DNA from: Burkholderiales bacterium
GTDB lineage: Bacteria > Pseudomonadota > Gammaproteobacteria > Burkholderiales > SHXO01
Direction: 5' to 3'
DNA length: 64,000 nt
Assembly: GCA_020854105.1 (NCBI GenBank)
Contig: JADZGB010000029.1
Location: forward strand, 1 to 64,000
Shown here piece after piece: positions 1-9,117 of this stretch; position 1 is the first letter of the stretch, and the number at the start of each line of letters is the position of its first letter. Below the pieces are notes generated by a model, which saw nothing but the letters and a program-made list of their open reading frames with translations, had not been told where the DNA came from and searched no databases. The translations under genes were made by a program, and so were the position numbers.

Positions 1-2054
1 GCGTTCTCCGCGTTCTGCTTCACCGTCGAGGTCAGCTCCTCCATGCTGGAAGCCGTCTCCTCCAGCGAGGAGGCCTGCTCCTCCGTGCGCTGCGACAGGT
101 CCGCATTGCCCTGCGCGATCTCGCGCGAAGAGGTGTCGATCTGCTCGGCCGACTCGCGCACCTGGGCGATGAGCGTGCGCAGCTGGCCGATGGTCGCGTT
201 CGCGTCGCTGCCCAGCTGGGCGAAGATGCCGGTGCTGCTCGATTCGATGCGGGCAGACAAGTCCCCCTGCGCCATGGCCTGAAGCAGGCGCGACAGTTCG
301 CTCAGCGAGTCGTTGACGGCAACCAGGAGACGGTTGAGCCCCTCGCCCATGCTGCGCAGGAAGCCTTCCTTCCCGTCGATGGCGATGCGGCGCTCCAGAT
401 CGCCGCGCGCGGCGGCGCCGAGGACCTGCTCGAGTTCACGTTCGGCGGCGAGCTGTTCGGTCACGTCGAGCCACTGCCCGACGCTGCCGACGGCAGCGCC
501 GCCCGCGTCCACGATGGCACTGGTCACCACATCGAAGGTTCGGCCACCGATCTCCATGCGCGAGCGCGCCGCGCCGTGCAGATTGCGCAGGCGCGCCAGT
601 GCCGCCTGGGAATCCTCGTAGAACACTCCCACGCTCCGGCCCACGACATCCGCGGCGCGGAAGTCCGGCCGGCGCTTGCGCAGTTCCGGTTCGATGCGCG
701 CGAGGGTATCGGCCAGCGCGCGGTTCACGTAGACGAGCGTGCCGTCCTGATCGGCGATGCGCACGTTCATCTCGATGCTGTCCAGGGCCTGGCGCACGCG
801 CAGGTTCTCGCGCGCGGCGCGTTCGATCTCGGTCAGGTTCTCGCGCAGCCTTTTCTGCATTTCGGCCAGGGCCTTCATGCAGCGGCCCATCTCGTCCTCG
901 TTGTGCGCGTCGATGCTGTTGTCGTAGCGTCCCTGCCCGATGGCGGAGAAGTGGCCGAGCATGGCGTGCAGGGGCCGGGCAATCATGCGCTGCGCCACGG
1001 TGCGCATCAGGATGCCCAGCACGACGATCGCGAGCAGGCTCGCGAGCGCCAGATACTTGACCATCTCGCGTCCGGCGGCCGAGAACTCCTCGGAATAGCT
1101 GCCGGCGCCGATCACCCAGTTCCACTCCGGGAAGTCGGTGAATGCCACGATCTTCTCGCGTGGCGCGGTCTCGTTCAGCGACGCGTTCAACCACGGATAA
1201 GTGATCACGCCGCGGCGCTTCTCGAGAATCTCGCGGATGAATTCCCGACCGTCGCTGTCCTTCGCGCCGGCGATGTTCCTGCCCTCCAGCGCGGGGTGGA
1301 TCGTCACGTTTCCATATCCATTGCCCGGATCGGCATCCAGAGCGTAGATATAGCCGGTCTCGCCGATCCTGATTTCGCGGATGACCTTCTTCACCGCGGC
1401 CAGTTCCTCGGAGAAGTCGATGCCGACGAACAGCGCGCCCACCACCTTGTCGCGGCCATCGACCACCGGGTCATAGCGCGTCATGTAGGTCTTGCCGAAG
1501 AGTTCCGCGGGACCGGTGTAGCTCTGGTTGGCGAGCAGCTTGCCATGCGCGGAATGCCCCGCGGACAGGGACGAGCCGGTGACTCTGGCGCCGCCCGGAT
1601 CGCGAACGTTGGTCGCGATCCGCACGAACTCGTCGCCGTCGCGGACGAACACGGTCGCTACCGCGGAGGCGTCCCGCCCGAGGCGATCGACGGCCTGCGA
1701 CCGGTCGTTGAGGACGATGCCGCCGCTGCGCAGCAGCGGCACCATGCGCGTACCCGCCCTCAGGGATCTTCCGCTGTCCAGGGTGAAATCGCCGGCGTGC
1801 TCGTTGCGCAGCACGCCCGCCAGGCGAGCGACCGAATCGCGCATGGCCTGATCATTGGTGCGCAACAATTCCACCGCCTGACGTGCCTGGAGGGTCAGTT
1901 CGTCCAGGGCACGCGCATTCAGCACTCGTGTCGTGTGCACGGCCACGGCGACGGTGAATCCCCCGAACACGAGGAGGAATCCCAGCACGACGGACGCGGT
2001 GAGCTTGGTGGCAAGGGATTGACGGCGAAGGAAACGAGGCGCAGACGCGGGCAT
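1..2054 (-). CDS. methyl-accepting chemotaxis protein with Cache, HAMP and PAS domains (3' end outside window)
   Basis: This is a transmembrane chemoreceptor that would signal to CheA/CheW. The first 684 codons are present and the rest runs off the left edge. From the ATG at 2054 there is a basic N-terminus and a membrane helix (about residues 18-42). A periplasmic Cache-type sensor follows (about 45-320; it includes [12 protein letters not shown] and the closing [12 protein letters not shown]). A second helix (about 328-350) leads into a HAMP linker. A PAS-like domain (about 400-510) then precedes a second HAMP-like stretch ([13 protein letters not shown]) and the start of the signalling domain ([20 protein letters not shown]). 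The PAS insert between HAMP and signalling domain suggests dual periplasmic and cytoplasmic sensing. Ligand unknown. Confidence 0.9.
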   Translation of the reverse strand, partial: MPASAPRFLRRQSLATKLTASVVLGFLLVFGGFTVAVAVHTTRVLNARALDELTLQARQAVELLRTNDQAMRDSVARLAGVLRNEHAGDFTLDSGRSLRAGTRMVPLLRSGGIVLNDRSQAVDRLGRDASAVATVFVRDGDEFVRIATNVRDPGGARVTGSSLSAGHSAHGKLLANQSYTGPAELFGKTYMTRYDPVVDGRDKVVGALFVGIDFSEELAAVKKVIREIRIGETGYIYALDADPGNGYGNVTIHPALEGRNIAGAKDSDGREFIREILEKRRGVITYPWLNASLNETAPREKIVAFTDFPEWNWVIGAGSYSEEFSAAGREMVKYLALASLLAIVVLGILMRTVAQRMIARPLHAMLGHFSAIGQGRYDNSIDAHNEDEMGRCMKALAEMQKRLRENLTEIERAARENLRVRQALDSIEMNVRIADQDGTLVYVNRALADTLARIEPELRKRRPDFRAADVVGRSVGVFYEDSQAALARLRNLHGAARSRMEIGGRTFDVVTSAIVDAGGAAVGSVGQWLDVTEQLAAERELEQVLGAAARGDLERRIAIDGKEGFLRSMGEGLNRLLVAVNDSLSELSRLLQAMAQGDLSARIESSSTGIFAQLGSDANATIGQLRTLIAQVRESAEQIDTSSREIAQGNADLSQRTEEQASSLEETASSMEELTSTVKQNAEN

Positions 2055-2125
2055 CGAGGGTATTTCCCAGGGTAGTTCGAGTTGTTCGAGTGAGGCCGCG
2101 GCACGCAACCGCAGCATGCGGAGCA

Positions 2126-2153
2126 TTAACGGAGTGGTACTGGCCTGCCTTTA
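2126..2153 (-). promoter_or_regulatory. candidate sigma-28 (FliA) promoter for the chemoreceptor
   Basis: Read on the minus strand there is TAAA (2153-2150), a 16-nt spacer and TCCGTTAA (2133-2126). The flagellar sigma consensus is TAAA-N15-GCCGATAA, so six of eight -10 positions match with a spacer one base long. It lies about 70 nt before the receptor ATG. Chemoreceptors are classic FliA targets, but this is a weak sequence match only. Confidence 0.3.
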
Positions 2154-2273
2154 CCCGGATCTGTCTTGACCGGTACCATCCCGGCGGGGCAGTGCCTGCA
2201 ACGGGCGCCATTGCGTCGTGATCATCCGGCCGTCATCTGGTACGGTCTCGGCTGCCAACCCTCTCCTTCCCTC

Positions 2274-3449
2274 ATGCGCATACGGTCCCGCTGGCTGCTC
2301 GTGGCCGCCGTCCTCACCCTCGCCGGTGCCGGCATCTACTACTCGACCCGCCCCCAGGCGATCCCGGTGACACTGGCCACCGTGGAGCGCGGCCCGGTCG
2401 AGCGCACCGTCGCCAACACCCGCGCGGCAACCGTCACCGCATGTCGGCGGGCCAGGCTGGCCCCGCAGTCCGGAGGCCAGATCGCCCGGCTGCTGGTGCG
2501 CGAGGGCGACCGCGTCCGAGAGGGTCAGGTGCTGCTCGAACTGTGGAGCGACGACCGGCGCGCACAGGTGCACCTCGCCCAGGACCAGTTGAACGCGGCG
2601 CGGGCACGCGCCGACCAGGCCTGCCTCGCCGCCGACCAGGCGCGCCGCGACGCCGATCGCGCTCGCCAGCTGCGCGAGGAGCGTTTCGTCAGCCAGGAGG
2701 CGGTCGAGCGCGCCAACTCCCAGGCAAGAACGCAGGCGGCGGCCTGCACCGCCGCTCGCGCCGACGCCCGGCAGGCGCAGGCGGCCGTCTCGGTCGCCCA
2801 GGCGGAGCTGTCGCGCCAGACGCTGCGGGCGCCCTTCGACGGCGTCGTGGCCGAGGTGACCGGCGAGCTGGGCGAGTTCACCACGCCCTCGCCTCCCGGC
2901 ATCCCGACCCCTCCCGCGGTGGACCTCATCGACGACAGCTGCCTGTACGTGACTGCACCGATCGACGAGGTGGACGCCCCCGCCATCCGGCTCGGCATGC
3001 CGGCCCGCATCAGCGTGGACGCGTTCCCGGGCCGCAGCTTTCCCGCCCACGTGCGCCGCATTGCCCCATACGTGCTGGACGTGGAGAAGCAGGCACGCAC
3101 GGTGGACGTCGAAGCGGAGTTCGACGACCCGCGCACCACCGGGGCGCTGCTGGTGGGTTACAGCGCCGACGTGGAGATCGTGCTGGACGCACGCGCGGGC
3201 GTGCCGCGCCTTCCGACCGCCGCGATCCAGGAGGGCAGCCGCGTCCTGCGCTACCGTCCCGAGGATGGACGGCTCGAGGATCGTCGCGTACAGACCGGGC
3301 TGTCCAACTGGCAGTTCACCGAGGTGACCGCCGGCCTGGATCCGGGTGACCGCGTGGTGCTTTCGCTCGAGCGAGCGGGCGTGGCGGCGGGCGCGCGCGT
3401 CACGCCCCAGCCGCCTGCCGGCAACGGCGCCGCAGCCACGCCGCGCTGA
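2274..3449 (+). CDS. HlyD/MacA-family periplasmic adaptor subunit of an ABC efflux system
   Basis: This protein would link an inner-membrane ABC exporter to an outer-membrane channel, or deliver substrate to the envelope. It has 391 residues. The ATG at 2274 is chosen because it directly precedes an uncleaved signal anchor (WLLVAAVLTLAGAGIYY). A split lipoyl (biotinyl-lipoyl-like) domain flanks an Ala/Gln/Arg-rich coiled-coil hairpin (about residues 95-185). The second half-motif reads TLRAPFDGVVAEVTGELGEF, typical of the family, and beta-barrel and membrane-proximal domains follow. An in-frame upstream extension to 2166 has no signal-like start. The ATPase gene begins eight bases downstream, so the four genes form one operon. 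Confidence 0.9.
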   Translation: MRIRSRWLLVAAVLTLAGAGIYYSTRPQAIPVTLATVERGPVERTVANTRAATVTACRRARLAPQSGGQIARLLVREGDRVREGQVLLELWSDDRRAQVHLAQDQLNAARARADQACLAADQARRDADRARQLREERFVSQEAVERANSQARTQAAACTAARADARQAQAAVSVAQAELSRQTLRAPFDGVVAEVTGELGEFTTPSPPGIPTPPAVDLIDDSCLYVTAPIDEVDAPAIRLGMPARISVDAFPGRSFPAHVRRIAPYVLDVEKQARTVDVEAEFDDPRTTGALLVGYSADVEIVLDARAGVPRLPTAAIQEGSRVLRYRPEDGRLEDRRVQTGLSNWQFTEVTAGLDPGDRVVLSLERAGVAAGARVTPQPPAGNGAAATPR

Positions 3450-3456
3450 TCGAACC

Positions 3457-4131
3457 GTGATCTCGCTGCTCGGCATCGAACGCGTGTTCCTGGTGGGCGA
3501 TCAGCCGGTGCGCGCCTTGCGCGGCATCGACCTGGAGATCGGCGCTGGCGAGTACGTGAGCCTGATGGGTCCCTCCGGCTCGGGCAAATCGACCCTGCTC
3601 AACATCGTCGGCCTGCTCGACCGCGCCAGCGCGGGCAGCTACCGGCTGGACGGGCTGGACGTGACCGCGCTCAGCGACGAGCAGCAGGCGCGGGTGCGAC
3701 GCGAGAAGATCGGCTTCGTGTTCCAGTTCTTCCACCTCATCGCACGCTTGAGCGCGCAGCACAACGTCGAGCTGCCGATGCTGCTCGCGGGCATCCCGGC
3801 GGCCGAGCGCACGCGCCGTTCCGACGATCTGCTCCGGCGCTACGGCCTGGCGGAGCGCGCCCACCACAAGCCGGAGCAGCTCTCCGGCGGCCAGCGGCAG
3901 CGGGTGGCGATCGCGCGCGCGACGGTGATGCGCCCGCCCGTGCTGCTCGCCGACGAGCCGACCGGCAATCTCGATCGCGCATCCGGACAGGAGGTGGTGC
4001 GCATCCTGGAGGACCTGCACGGCGCCGGCACCACGCTGATCGTGGTCACGCACGATCCGGACCTGGGGGCGCGGGCACCCCGCCGGCTGCGCATGGTGGA
4101 CGGGCGCATCGAGCAGGATCTGCGCGGATGA
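3457..4131 (+). CDS. MacB-type ABC transporter ATP-binding protein
   Basis: This is the stand-alone nucleotide-binding subunit for the two permeases downstream. It has 224 residues from a GTG at 3457; further upstream the frame overlaps the adaptor and lacks homology. It has Walker A GPSGSGKST (about residue 39), the Q-loop in FVFQFFHL, the signature LSGGQRQRVAIARA (about 141), Walker B LLADEPTGNLD and the switch histidine in VVTHD. The LolD/MacB-like spacing and the DEPTGNLD wording are typical of the type VII ABC mechanotransmission group. Its TGA overlaps the next ATG. Confidence 0.93.
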   Translation: MISLLGIERVFLVGDQPVRALRGIDLEIGAGEYVSLMGPSGSGKSTLLNIVGLLDRASAGSYRLDGLDVTALSDEQQARVRREKIGFVFQFFHLIARLSAQHNVELPMLLAGIPAAERTRRSDDLLRRYGLAERAHHKPEQLSGGQRQRVAIARATVMRPPVLLADEPTGNLDRASGQEVVRILEDLHGAGTTLIVVTHDPDLGARAPRRLRMVDGRIEQDLRG

Positions 4132-5336
4132 GGTGGCACGATGCCACGCGCTTCGCATGGGGCGGGCTGCGTGGATTCCGCAGCCGCGCGCTGCTGATGG
4201 TCCTGTCGATGGCCATCGGCGTGGGCGCGGTCGTGGTGCTGACCGCGCTCGGCGAAGGCGCGCGCGGCTACGTCGTCAACCAGTTCTCCGCGCTCGGCAC
4301 CAACCTGCTGATCGTGTTCCCCGGCCGCACCGAAACCGGCGGCACGGGTACCGGCATGCTGGTCGGACAGACGCCTCGCGATCTCACGCTGGAGGACGCC
4401 CTCGCCCTCACCCGGGCACCCGGCATCGCCGCCGTGGCGCCGCTCACCATCGGCACCGCGCTCATGACCTACGGTGGACGCAGCCGCGAGACCATCGTAC
4501 TGGGTACGAGCTGGCACTGGAAGGACATCCGCGGGGTCGAGATGCAGAGCGGCAGCTTCCTCCCGGCCGGCGATGCGCGGGCCGCGACACCGGTGTGCGT
4601 GATCGGACGCACCGTGCGTGACGAACTGTTCGGCAGCGAGGTCGCGGTCGGCCGGCAGGTGCGCATCGGCGACCGCCGCTATCGCGTCATCGGCGTGATG
4701 ACACCGCACGGCGAGAGCCTGGGCTTCAACATGGACGAGGTCGTCATCGTGCCAGTGGCCGCCGCGCAGGCGCTGTTCGACATCTCCACGCTGCTGCGCA
4801 TCCTGGTGGAGGCGCGCAGCCGCTCCGACATCCCGCGTGCCAAGGCACAGGCCGAAGCGATCCTGCAGGAACGTCACGATGGCGAGCGCGACGTGACGGT
4901 GGTGACCCAGGACGCCGTGCTCGAGACCTTCGATCGCATCCTGCGCGCACTCACGCTGGCGGTGGGAGGAATCGCCGGCATCAGCCTGGCGGTGTCCGGC
5001 ATCCTCGTCATGAACGTGATGCTGATCGCGGTGTCGCAGCGCAGACAGGAGATCGGGCTGCTCAAGGCCGTCGGTGCGACGCGTGCGCAGATCCGCGTGC
5101 TGTTCCTGATCGAGGCGCTGCTGCTGGCGATGCTGGGCGCTGCCGCCGGACTGGCGCTCGGATTGGCCGGCAGTGCCCTCATCCGCAGGCTGTATCCCGC
5201 CCTGCCCGCGTACGCGCCGTCCTGGGCGATCGCCGCCGCGCTGCTCACGGCCGCGCTGACCGCCATCGTGTTCACGCTGCTGCCGGCACGCCGCGCAGCG
5301 CGGCTCGATCCCGTGCTGGCTCTGTCCAGACGATGA
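4128..5336 (+). CDS. MacB/FtsX-family ABC permease (first of two)
   Basis: This is a membrane subunit of the efflux system, 402 residues, starting in an ATGA overlap with the ATPase gene and so probably translationally coupled. The layout is that of MacB without its fused ATPase. One N-terminal helix (about 20-42) is followed by a large periplasmic domain (about 45-270). Three C-terminal helices carry the FtsX signature (SQRRQEIGLLKAVGATRAQI, then RRAARLDPVLAL). Type VII systems transmit conformational change to the periplasm rather than moving substrate through the bilayer. The substrate cannot be read from sequence. Confidence 0.92.
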   Translation: MRWHDATRFAWGGLRGFRSRALLMVLSMAIGVGAVVVLTALGEGARGYVVNQFSALGTNLLIVFPGRTETGGTGTGMLVGQTPRDLTLEDALALTRAPGIAAVAPLTIGTALMTYGGRSRETIVLGTSWHWKDIRGVEMQSGSFLPAGDARAATPVCVIGRTVRDELFGSEVAVGRQVRIGDRRYRVIGVMTPHGESLGFNMDEVVIVPVAAAQALFDISTLLRILVEARSRSDIPRAKAQAEAILQERHDGERDVTVVTQDAVLETFDRILRALTLAVGGIAGISLAVSGILVMNVMLIAVSQRRQEIGLLKAVGATRAQIRVLFLIEALLLAMLGAAAGLALGLAGSALIRRLYPALPAYAPSWAIAAALLTAALTAIVFTLLPARRAARLDPVLALSRR

Positions 5337-5395
5337 GAGGCGCACCGTTGCCGTGGCGTTCGATACGCCGGCGCACCTAGCCTGGTTCCGGGTCC

Positions 5396-6595
5396 ATGCA
5401 GCTCGCCGATTTCCTGCAGCTCACCTCCACGTCGCTCACTGCACACCGCCTGCGCAGCGTGCTCACGGCGCTCGGCATCGCGGTAGGCATCGCAGCGGTG
5501 GTGCTGCTCACCTCGATCGGCGCCGGCCTGCAGCGCTTCGTGGTGTCCGAGTTCACGCAGTTCGGCACCAACATCATCAGCGTCTCGCCCGGCCGCATCT
5601 CGACACAGGGTGTATCGGTGGGTGTGTTCGGTACCGTGCGTCCGCTCACCATCGACGATGCGAACGCGCTTGCCCGTCTGCCGCACGTGCAGATGACCAA
5701 CCCGGCAGTCTCGGGCAATGCCGAGGTCGCTGCGGGCGGACGCACACGCCGTGTCATGGTCGTGGGTGTGGGCGCCAGTTTCGCATCGGCGTTCAAGCTG
5801 CGCGTACCCGTGGGCAGCTTCCTGCCGCAGGAGGACGCCAGCCAGGCGCGCGCCTTCGCCGTGCTCGGCGCGACCCTGCGCAAGGAGCTGTTCGGTGACG
5901 CCAATCCCCTGGGCGAACGGGTCGAGATCGGCGGCAGCCGCTACCGCGTGATCGGCGTGCTGGAGTCGCGTGGACAGGTGCTTGGCATGGATCTGGACGA
6001 TGCCGTGTACATCCCCGCCGCCCGTGCACTGGAACTGTTCAATCGCGAAGGCCTGATGGAGATCAACGTGATCCACGATCCCGAGGCCGACGTCGACGCC
6101 GTGGTGGAATCCATCCGCAGAACCATGATCGGCCGCCACGGGCGCGACGACGTGACCATCACGCCTCAGCAGAAGATGCTCGACGTGCTGTCGTCCGTGC
6201 TGGGCGTGCTCACCTTCGCCGTGGGCGCGCTGGGCGGCATCTCTCTGCTGGTCGGCGGGGTGGGAATCCTCACTATCATGACGATCTCGGTGGCCGAGCG
6301 CACCGGAGAGATCGGGCTGCTGCGCGCACTCGGCGCGCGGCGCGTCCAGATCCTGTCGCTGTTCCTGGCCGAGGCCGCGTTGCTCGCCGCGGTGGGCGGC
6401 CTGTCGGGGCTGGTGCTGGGCGTCGGCCTGGCGTGGCTGCTCGGCCTCGTCTTTCCGGCCCTGCCGGTGAGCACGCCATGGACCTATGCGCTGCTGGCCG
6501 AGGTGATCGCGGTGGCCATCGGCATCGCGGCGGGCGTGCTGCCGGCGCGCCGTGCAGCGCGCATGGATCCGGTCGAGGCGCTGCGCGCGGAATAG
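5396..6595 (+). CDS. MacB/FtsX-family ABC permease (second of two)
   Basis: This 399-residue protein is a paralogue of the preceding permease with the same topology: one N-terminal helix (RSVLTALGIAVGIAAVVLL), a periplasmic domain, then three helices with the FtsX motif VAERTGEIGLLRALGARR and a C-terminal ARRAARMDPVEALRAE. Together the two would form a heterodimer served by the single ATPase, as in other systems with an HlyD-like adaptor and two separate permeases. The 59-nt gap to the upstream permease holds no obvious promoter. No outer-membrane TolC-type gene is present nearby. Confidence 0.92.
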   Translation: MQLADFLQLTSTSLTAHRLRSVLTALGIAVGIAAVVLLTSIGAGLQRFVVSEFTQFGTNIISVSPGRISTQGVSVGVFGTVRPLTIDDANALARLPHVQMTNPAVSGNAEVAAGGRTRRVMVVGVGASFASAFKLRVPVGSFLPQEDASQARAFAVLGATLRKELFGDANPLGERVEIGGSRYRVIGVLESRGQVLGMDLDDAVYIPAARALELFNREGLMEINVIHDPEADVDAVVESIRRTMIGRHGRDDVTITPQQKMLDVLSSVLGVLTFAVGALGGISLLVGGVGILTIMTISVAERTGEIGLLRALGARRVQILSLFLAEAALLAAVGGLSGLVLGVGLAWLLGLVFPALPVSTPWTYALLAEVIAVAIGIAAGVLPARRAARMDPVEALRAE

Positions 6596-6619
6596 AAGCG
6601 ATCGTCCTTTCGTTTTCGC

Positions 6620-6680
6620 TGGGCCCCGGCTCGCGCCGGGGCGACGACCTCCCGTCATCCCGGCGCGAGCCGGGATCCAG
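6620..6680. repeat. REP-like inverted pair (REPIN-type) between convergent genes
   Basis: Two 16-nt palindromic cores, 6625-6640 and 6659-6674, are exact reverse complements of each other, and the similarity extends to about 26 nt on each side (ends ctggg... and ...atccag). Each core can also fold on itself (CCCGGC/GCCGGG). The wording (tcatcccggcgcgagccggga) resembles REP elements dispersed through many proteobacterial genomes. It sits between the permease gene and the 3' end of dnaQ, where it could stop transcription from both sides. Confidence 0.75.
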
Positions 6681-6707
6681 CAGAGCAGGGAGCGCCGTTC
6701 GCCTGTC

Positions 6708-7436
6708 CTACGATGCCAGCGCGAGTGGCTGCTCCGGGACATCGAGTCGCTTCCATACGCACTTGCCCTTGCTCGCCTTGTCGATGGCGTCGAGTTGCTT
6801 GGCGTGCGCCGCCAGTTCCTTCTCGCTGGCCAGGATCACCGGCAGATCGAGCGTCGCGAGATCCACGGCGACCGCTGCAGCGGTCGCGCGCGAAGGTGCG
6901 AGATCGATGATGAGGGCATCCTGCCCGCGCGTCATGGCGAGGTACACCTCGGCCAGCAGTTCCGCGTCGAGCAGCGCGCCGTGAAGAGTGCGGTGGGAAT
7001 TGTCGATCTCGTAGCGCTCGCACAACGCGTCCAGGCTGTTGCGCTTGCCCGGATGCAGGTCGCGCGCCATGCGCAGCGTGTCGGTGATGGGCGTGCAGTG
7101 CTGGGAAAGGCGTCCCTGGTCCAGCAGCGACAGTTCGAAGTCGAGGAAGCCGACGTCGAAGGACGCGTTGTGGATGAGCAGTTCCGCGTCGCGCACGAAC
7201 TCGAGGAACTCGCCGGCCACGTCGGCGAAACAGGGCTTTTCCTGCAGGAACTCGCGCGTCAGGCCGTGCACCTCCTGCGCCCCCGGATCGATGTCGCGTC
7301 CGGGATTGACGTAGCGGTGGAAGGAGCGCCGGGTCAGGCGCCGGTTCACGATCTCGACTGCGGCGATTTCGATGATGCGATGCCCGAGGGTGACTTCCAG
7401 TCCCGTGGTCTCGGTGTCCAGGACGATCTGGCGCAT
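6708..7436 (-). CDS. dnaQ: DNA polymerase III epsilon subunit (3'-5' proofreading exonuclease)
   Basis: This is the proofreading subunit of the replicative polymerase core. It has 242 residues from the ATG at 7436 (MRQIVLDTETTGLE); a longer frame upstream adds an unrelated arginine-rich stretch. Exo motif I is DTETTGLE (residues 6-13), Exo II is in HNASFDVGFLDFEL, and the Exo III region contains HGALLDAELLAEVYLAM with the catalytic His and Asp. The C-terminal tail, which in the family binds the alpha subunit, is present. It lies just downstream of rnhA on the same strand, a classic proteobacterial pairing (divergent in E. coli). Confidence 0.96.
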   Translation of the reverse strand: MRQIVLDTETTGLEVTLGHRIIEIAAVEIVNRRLTRRSFHRYVNPGRDIDPGAQEVHGLTREFLQEKPCFADVAGEFLEFVRDAELLIHNASFDVGFLDFELSLLDQGRLSQHCTPITDTLRMARDLHPGKRNSLDALCERYEIDNSHRTLHGALLDAELLAEVYLAMTRGQDALIIDLAPSRATAAAVAVDLATLDLPVILASEKELAAHAKQLDAIDKASKGKCVWKRLDVPEQPLALAS

Positions 7437-7518
7437 GGCTCCCCGCGGTGATTCGTTGATGTTCTTCGATCGCGGCGCGGCGCGATCGCGCACAGTGTAT
7501 CAGGCAGGACCGGTCCGG

Positions 7519-7971
7519 CTATGTCCCCGGACCCGCACCCACCTGCACCACGCCGAGGTTCGCCAGCTGGTCGGCGCGCTCGTTGCCTTCGTGCCCGGCG
7601 TGGCCGCGCACCCAGATCCACTCGATCTCGTGCATGGCCACCAGCTGATCGAGCTGAGTCCACAGGTCCACGTTCTTGACCGGCTTGCGGTCGGCAGTCT
7701 TCCAGCCGCGCCGCTTCCAATCGTGGATCCACACGCTGATGCCCTGCTGCACGTACTTGGAGTCGGTGTGCAGGCGCACCCTGCACGGGCGCCTGAGTGC
7801 CTGCAGCGCACGGATCACCGCGGTCAGTTCCATGCGGTTGTTGGTGGTGGCGGGCTCGCCGCCGTGCAGCTCCTTCACGTGGCCGGCGCTGCGCATCAGC
7901 ACGCCCCAGCCACCCGGCCCGGGATTGCCCTTGCAGGCCCCGTCGGTGAAGATGTCCACGACATCGCTCAT
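7519..7971 (-). CDS. rnhA: ribonuclease HI
   Basis: This enzyme cleaves the RNA strand of RNA-DNA hybrids, for example Okazaki primers and R-loops. Its 150 residues match the usual family length of about 150. The four acidic active-site residues are visible: Asp in [17 protein letters not shown], Glu in [10 protein letters not shown], Asp in [12 protein letters not shown], and Asp in NERADQLA. The His-loop ([12 protein letters not shown]) is also intact. It is followed by dnaQ on the same strand 82 nt downstream and preceded by a methyltransferase gene 18 nt upstream, so all three are probably cotranscribed. Confidence 0.97.
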   Translation of the reverse strand: MSDVVDIFTDGACKGNPGPGGWGVLMRSAGHVKELHGGEPATTNNRMELTAVIRALQALRRPCRVRLHTDSKYVQQGISVWIHDWKRRGWKTADRKPVKNVDLWTQLDQLVAMHEIEWIWVRGHAGHEGNERADQLANLGVVQVGAGPGT

Positions 7972-7989
7972 TGCGACCGCGACCTCGAC

Positions 7990-8754
7990 TCAGCGATCGG
8001 AGCGATCGTCGCCGTTGCGTGCCACCAGCCGCTCACCATCGTGTACGCGATGCGGCACCGGAGCCAGGCGCTTGCTCTTGGCCAGATCGGTCTTCCAGCG
8101 GGGCGTGATCACGCGCGTGCCATGAACGCGCTTGATGCCATGCAGGAAATACACGCCGCCGGCGAACGGCCACCAGCGATCTCCCGTGTGCTCCATGAAG
8201 GCGAAGCGGTCCAGCCACTTCTCGCGCTGCATCGGCGGGACGTAACCGCACATCCTTCCGCCGGCAATGTCGAATCCGAGCAGCGCCATCCAGTCCTTGA
8301 GACGCGGCAGCGTGATGAACTGCCCGCCCCACGGATACTCGGTGCGCTCCTTTCCGAAGTAGCGGCGCGTGCCCCACAGGCTCCATGGATTGAAGCCGGA
8401 GACGATCACGTGACCCTCGGGCATGAGCGCACGCACTACCTCGCGCAGCACCTGGTGCGGGTTGTCGCTGAACTCGAGCACGTGCGGCAGCAGGATCAGG
8501 TCGGCGCTGCTGCCCAGGATCGGAAGCTGCTCGTACTCGGCGCGCACCTGGGCGGGGCCCCGTGGACCGATGCGACAACGCAGCGGCATGCGGTTCGCAC
8601 GCAGGAAGTCGAAGCGATTGAGTCCCACCTGGAAGGCATTGAAGCCGAACACGTCCGCCACCTCGTTGTCGAAATACGCCTGCTCGCAGGCGGCGAGGTG
8701 CATTCCCAGCGGGGAGTCGAACCAATCCGGGGGAAGTCCGGTCTCCGTTAACAT
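7990..8754 (-). CDS. class I SAM-dependent methyltransferase-like protein
   Basis: This 254-residue protein belongs to the small methyltransferase family that commonly sits next to rnhA in betaproteobacteria. The visible post-motif region reads ADLILLPHVLEFSDNPHQVL and then MPEGHVIVSGFNPWSLWG, which resembles methyltransferase motifs IV-VI. The glycine-rich SAM loop (motif I) is poor. The substrate is not known. The first ATG (8754) is used, giving MLTETGLPPDWFDSPLG, the usual N-terminal wording of the family. Confidence 0.8.
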   Translation of the reverse strand: MLTETGLPPDWFDSPLGMHLAACEQAYFDNEVADVFGFNAFQVGLNRFDFLRANRMPLRCRIGPRGPAQVRAEYEQLPILGSSADLILLPHVLEFSDNPHQVLREVVRALMPEGHVIVSGFNPWSLWGTRRYFGKERTEYPWGGQFITLPRLKDWMALLGFDIAGGRMCGYVPPMQREKWLDRFAFMEHTGDRWWPFAGGVYFLHGIKRVHGTRVITPRWKTDLAKSKRLAPVPHRVHDGERLVARNGDDRSDR

Positions 8755-9117
8755 CGTGCTGATCCGGACGCGGGTTTCGATGGAACACCAATGAAGGTAA
8801 ACTGCGCCCCTGCGCGCGCCGTCACCGTCACCGGCGGTGCCTCTCTGTCGTTTTGTGCAGACAGCTTCCGACCAGTCAGTTGCAGTGCGGAATGAGCCAA
8901 TCGGTGCGACACGTTTCAGCAGCGGGTTTGCAGTCTCATGCGTGCGGCATGGACTTGCCGGGACGCGCCTGCCGGGCGTCGACGCGGCCGCGAACGCTGC
9001 ATCGCCATGCCCTCCAGGCGCTTCGTATTATGGAGGAAAGCACAGGTCTTGTCCGACCCTGCTTCGCCCTCCCTGCGATCCACGGATCGCGCGTTCCGGG
9101 GCTTGGATCTTGCATCG
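8755..9117. other. divergent intergenic region before mltD; no gene seen
   Basis: This region of about 360 bp separates the methyltransferase gene from mltD. Several short open frames exist but none resembles a known protein or has a convincing ribosome site. Many relatives carry gloB (glyoxalase II) between these two genes. I find no gloB remnant such as its THxHxDH motif. Promoters for both flanking genes are expected here, but no strong -35/-10 pair stands out. Confidence 0.5.

Noticed and set aside
576..2075. Plus-strand open frame of about 500 codons opposite the chemoreceptor
   Set aside because: The minus-strand frame encodes a coherent chemoreceptor; the plus-strand product has no domain and low-complexity composition.
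4874..6742. Minus-strand open frame of about 620 codons opposite the two permeases
   Set aside because: It is antisense to two FtsX-type permeases and its N-terminal part is just translation of the REP-like repeat (WIPARAGMT wording).
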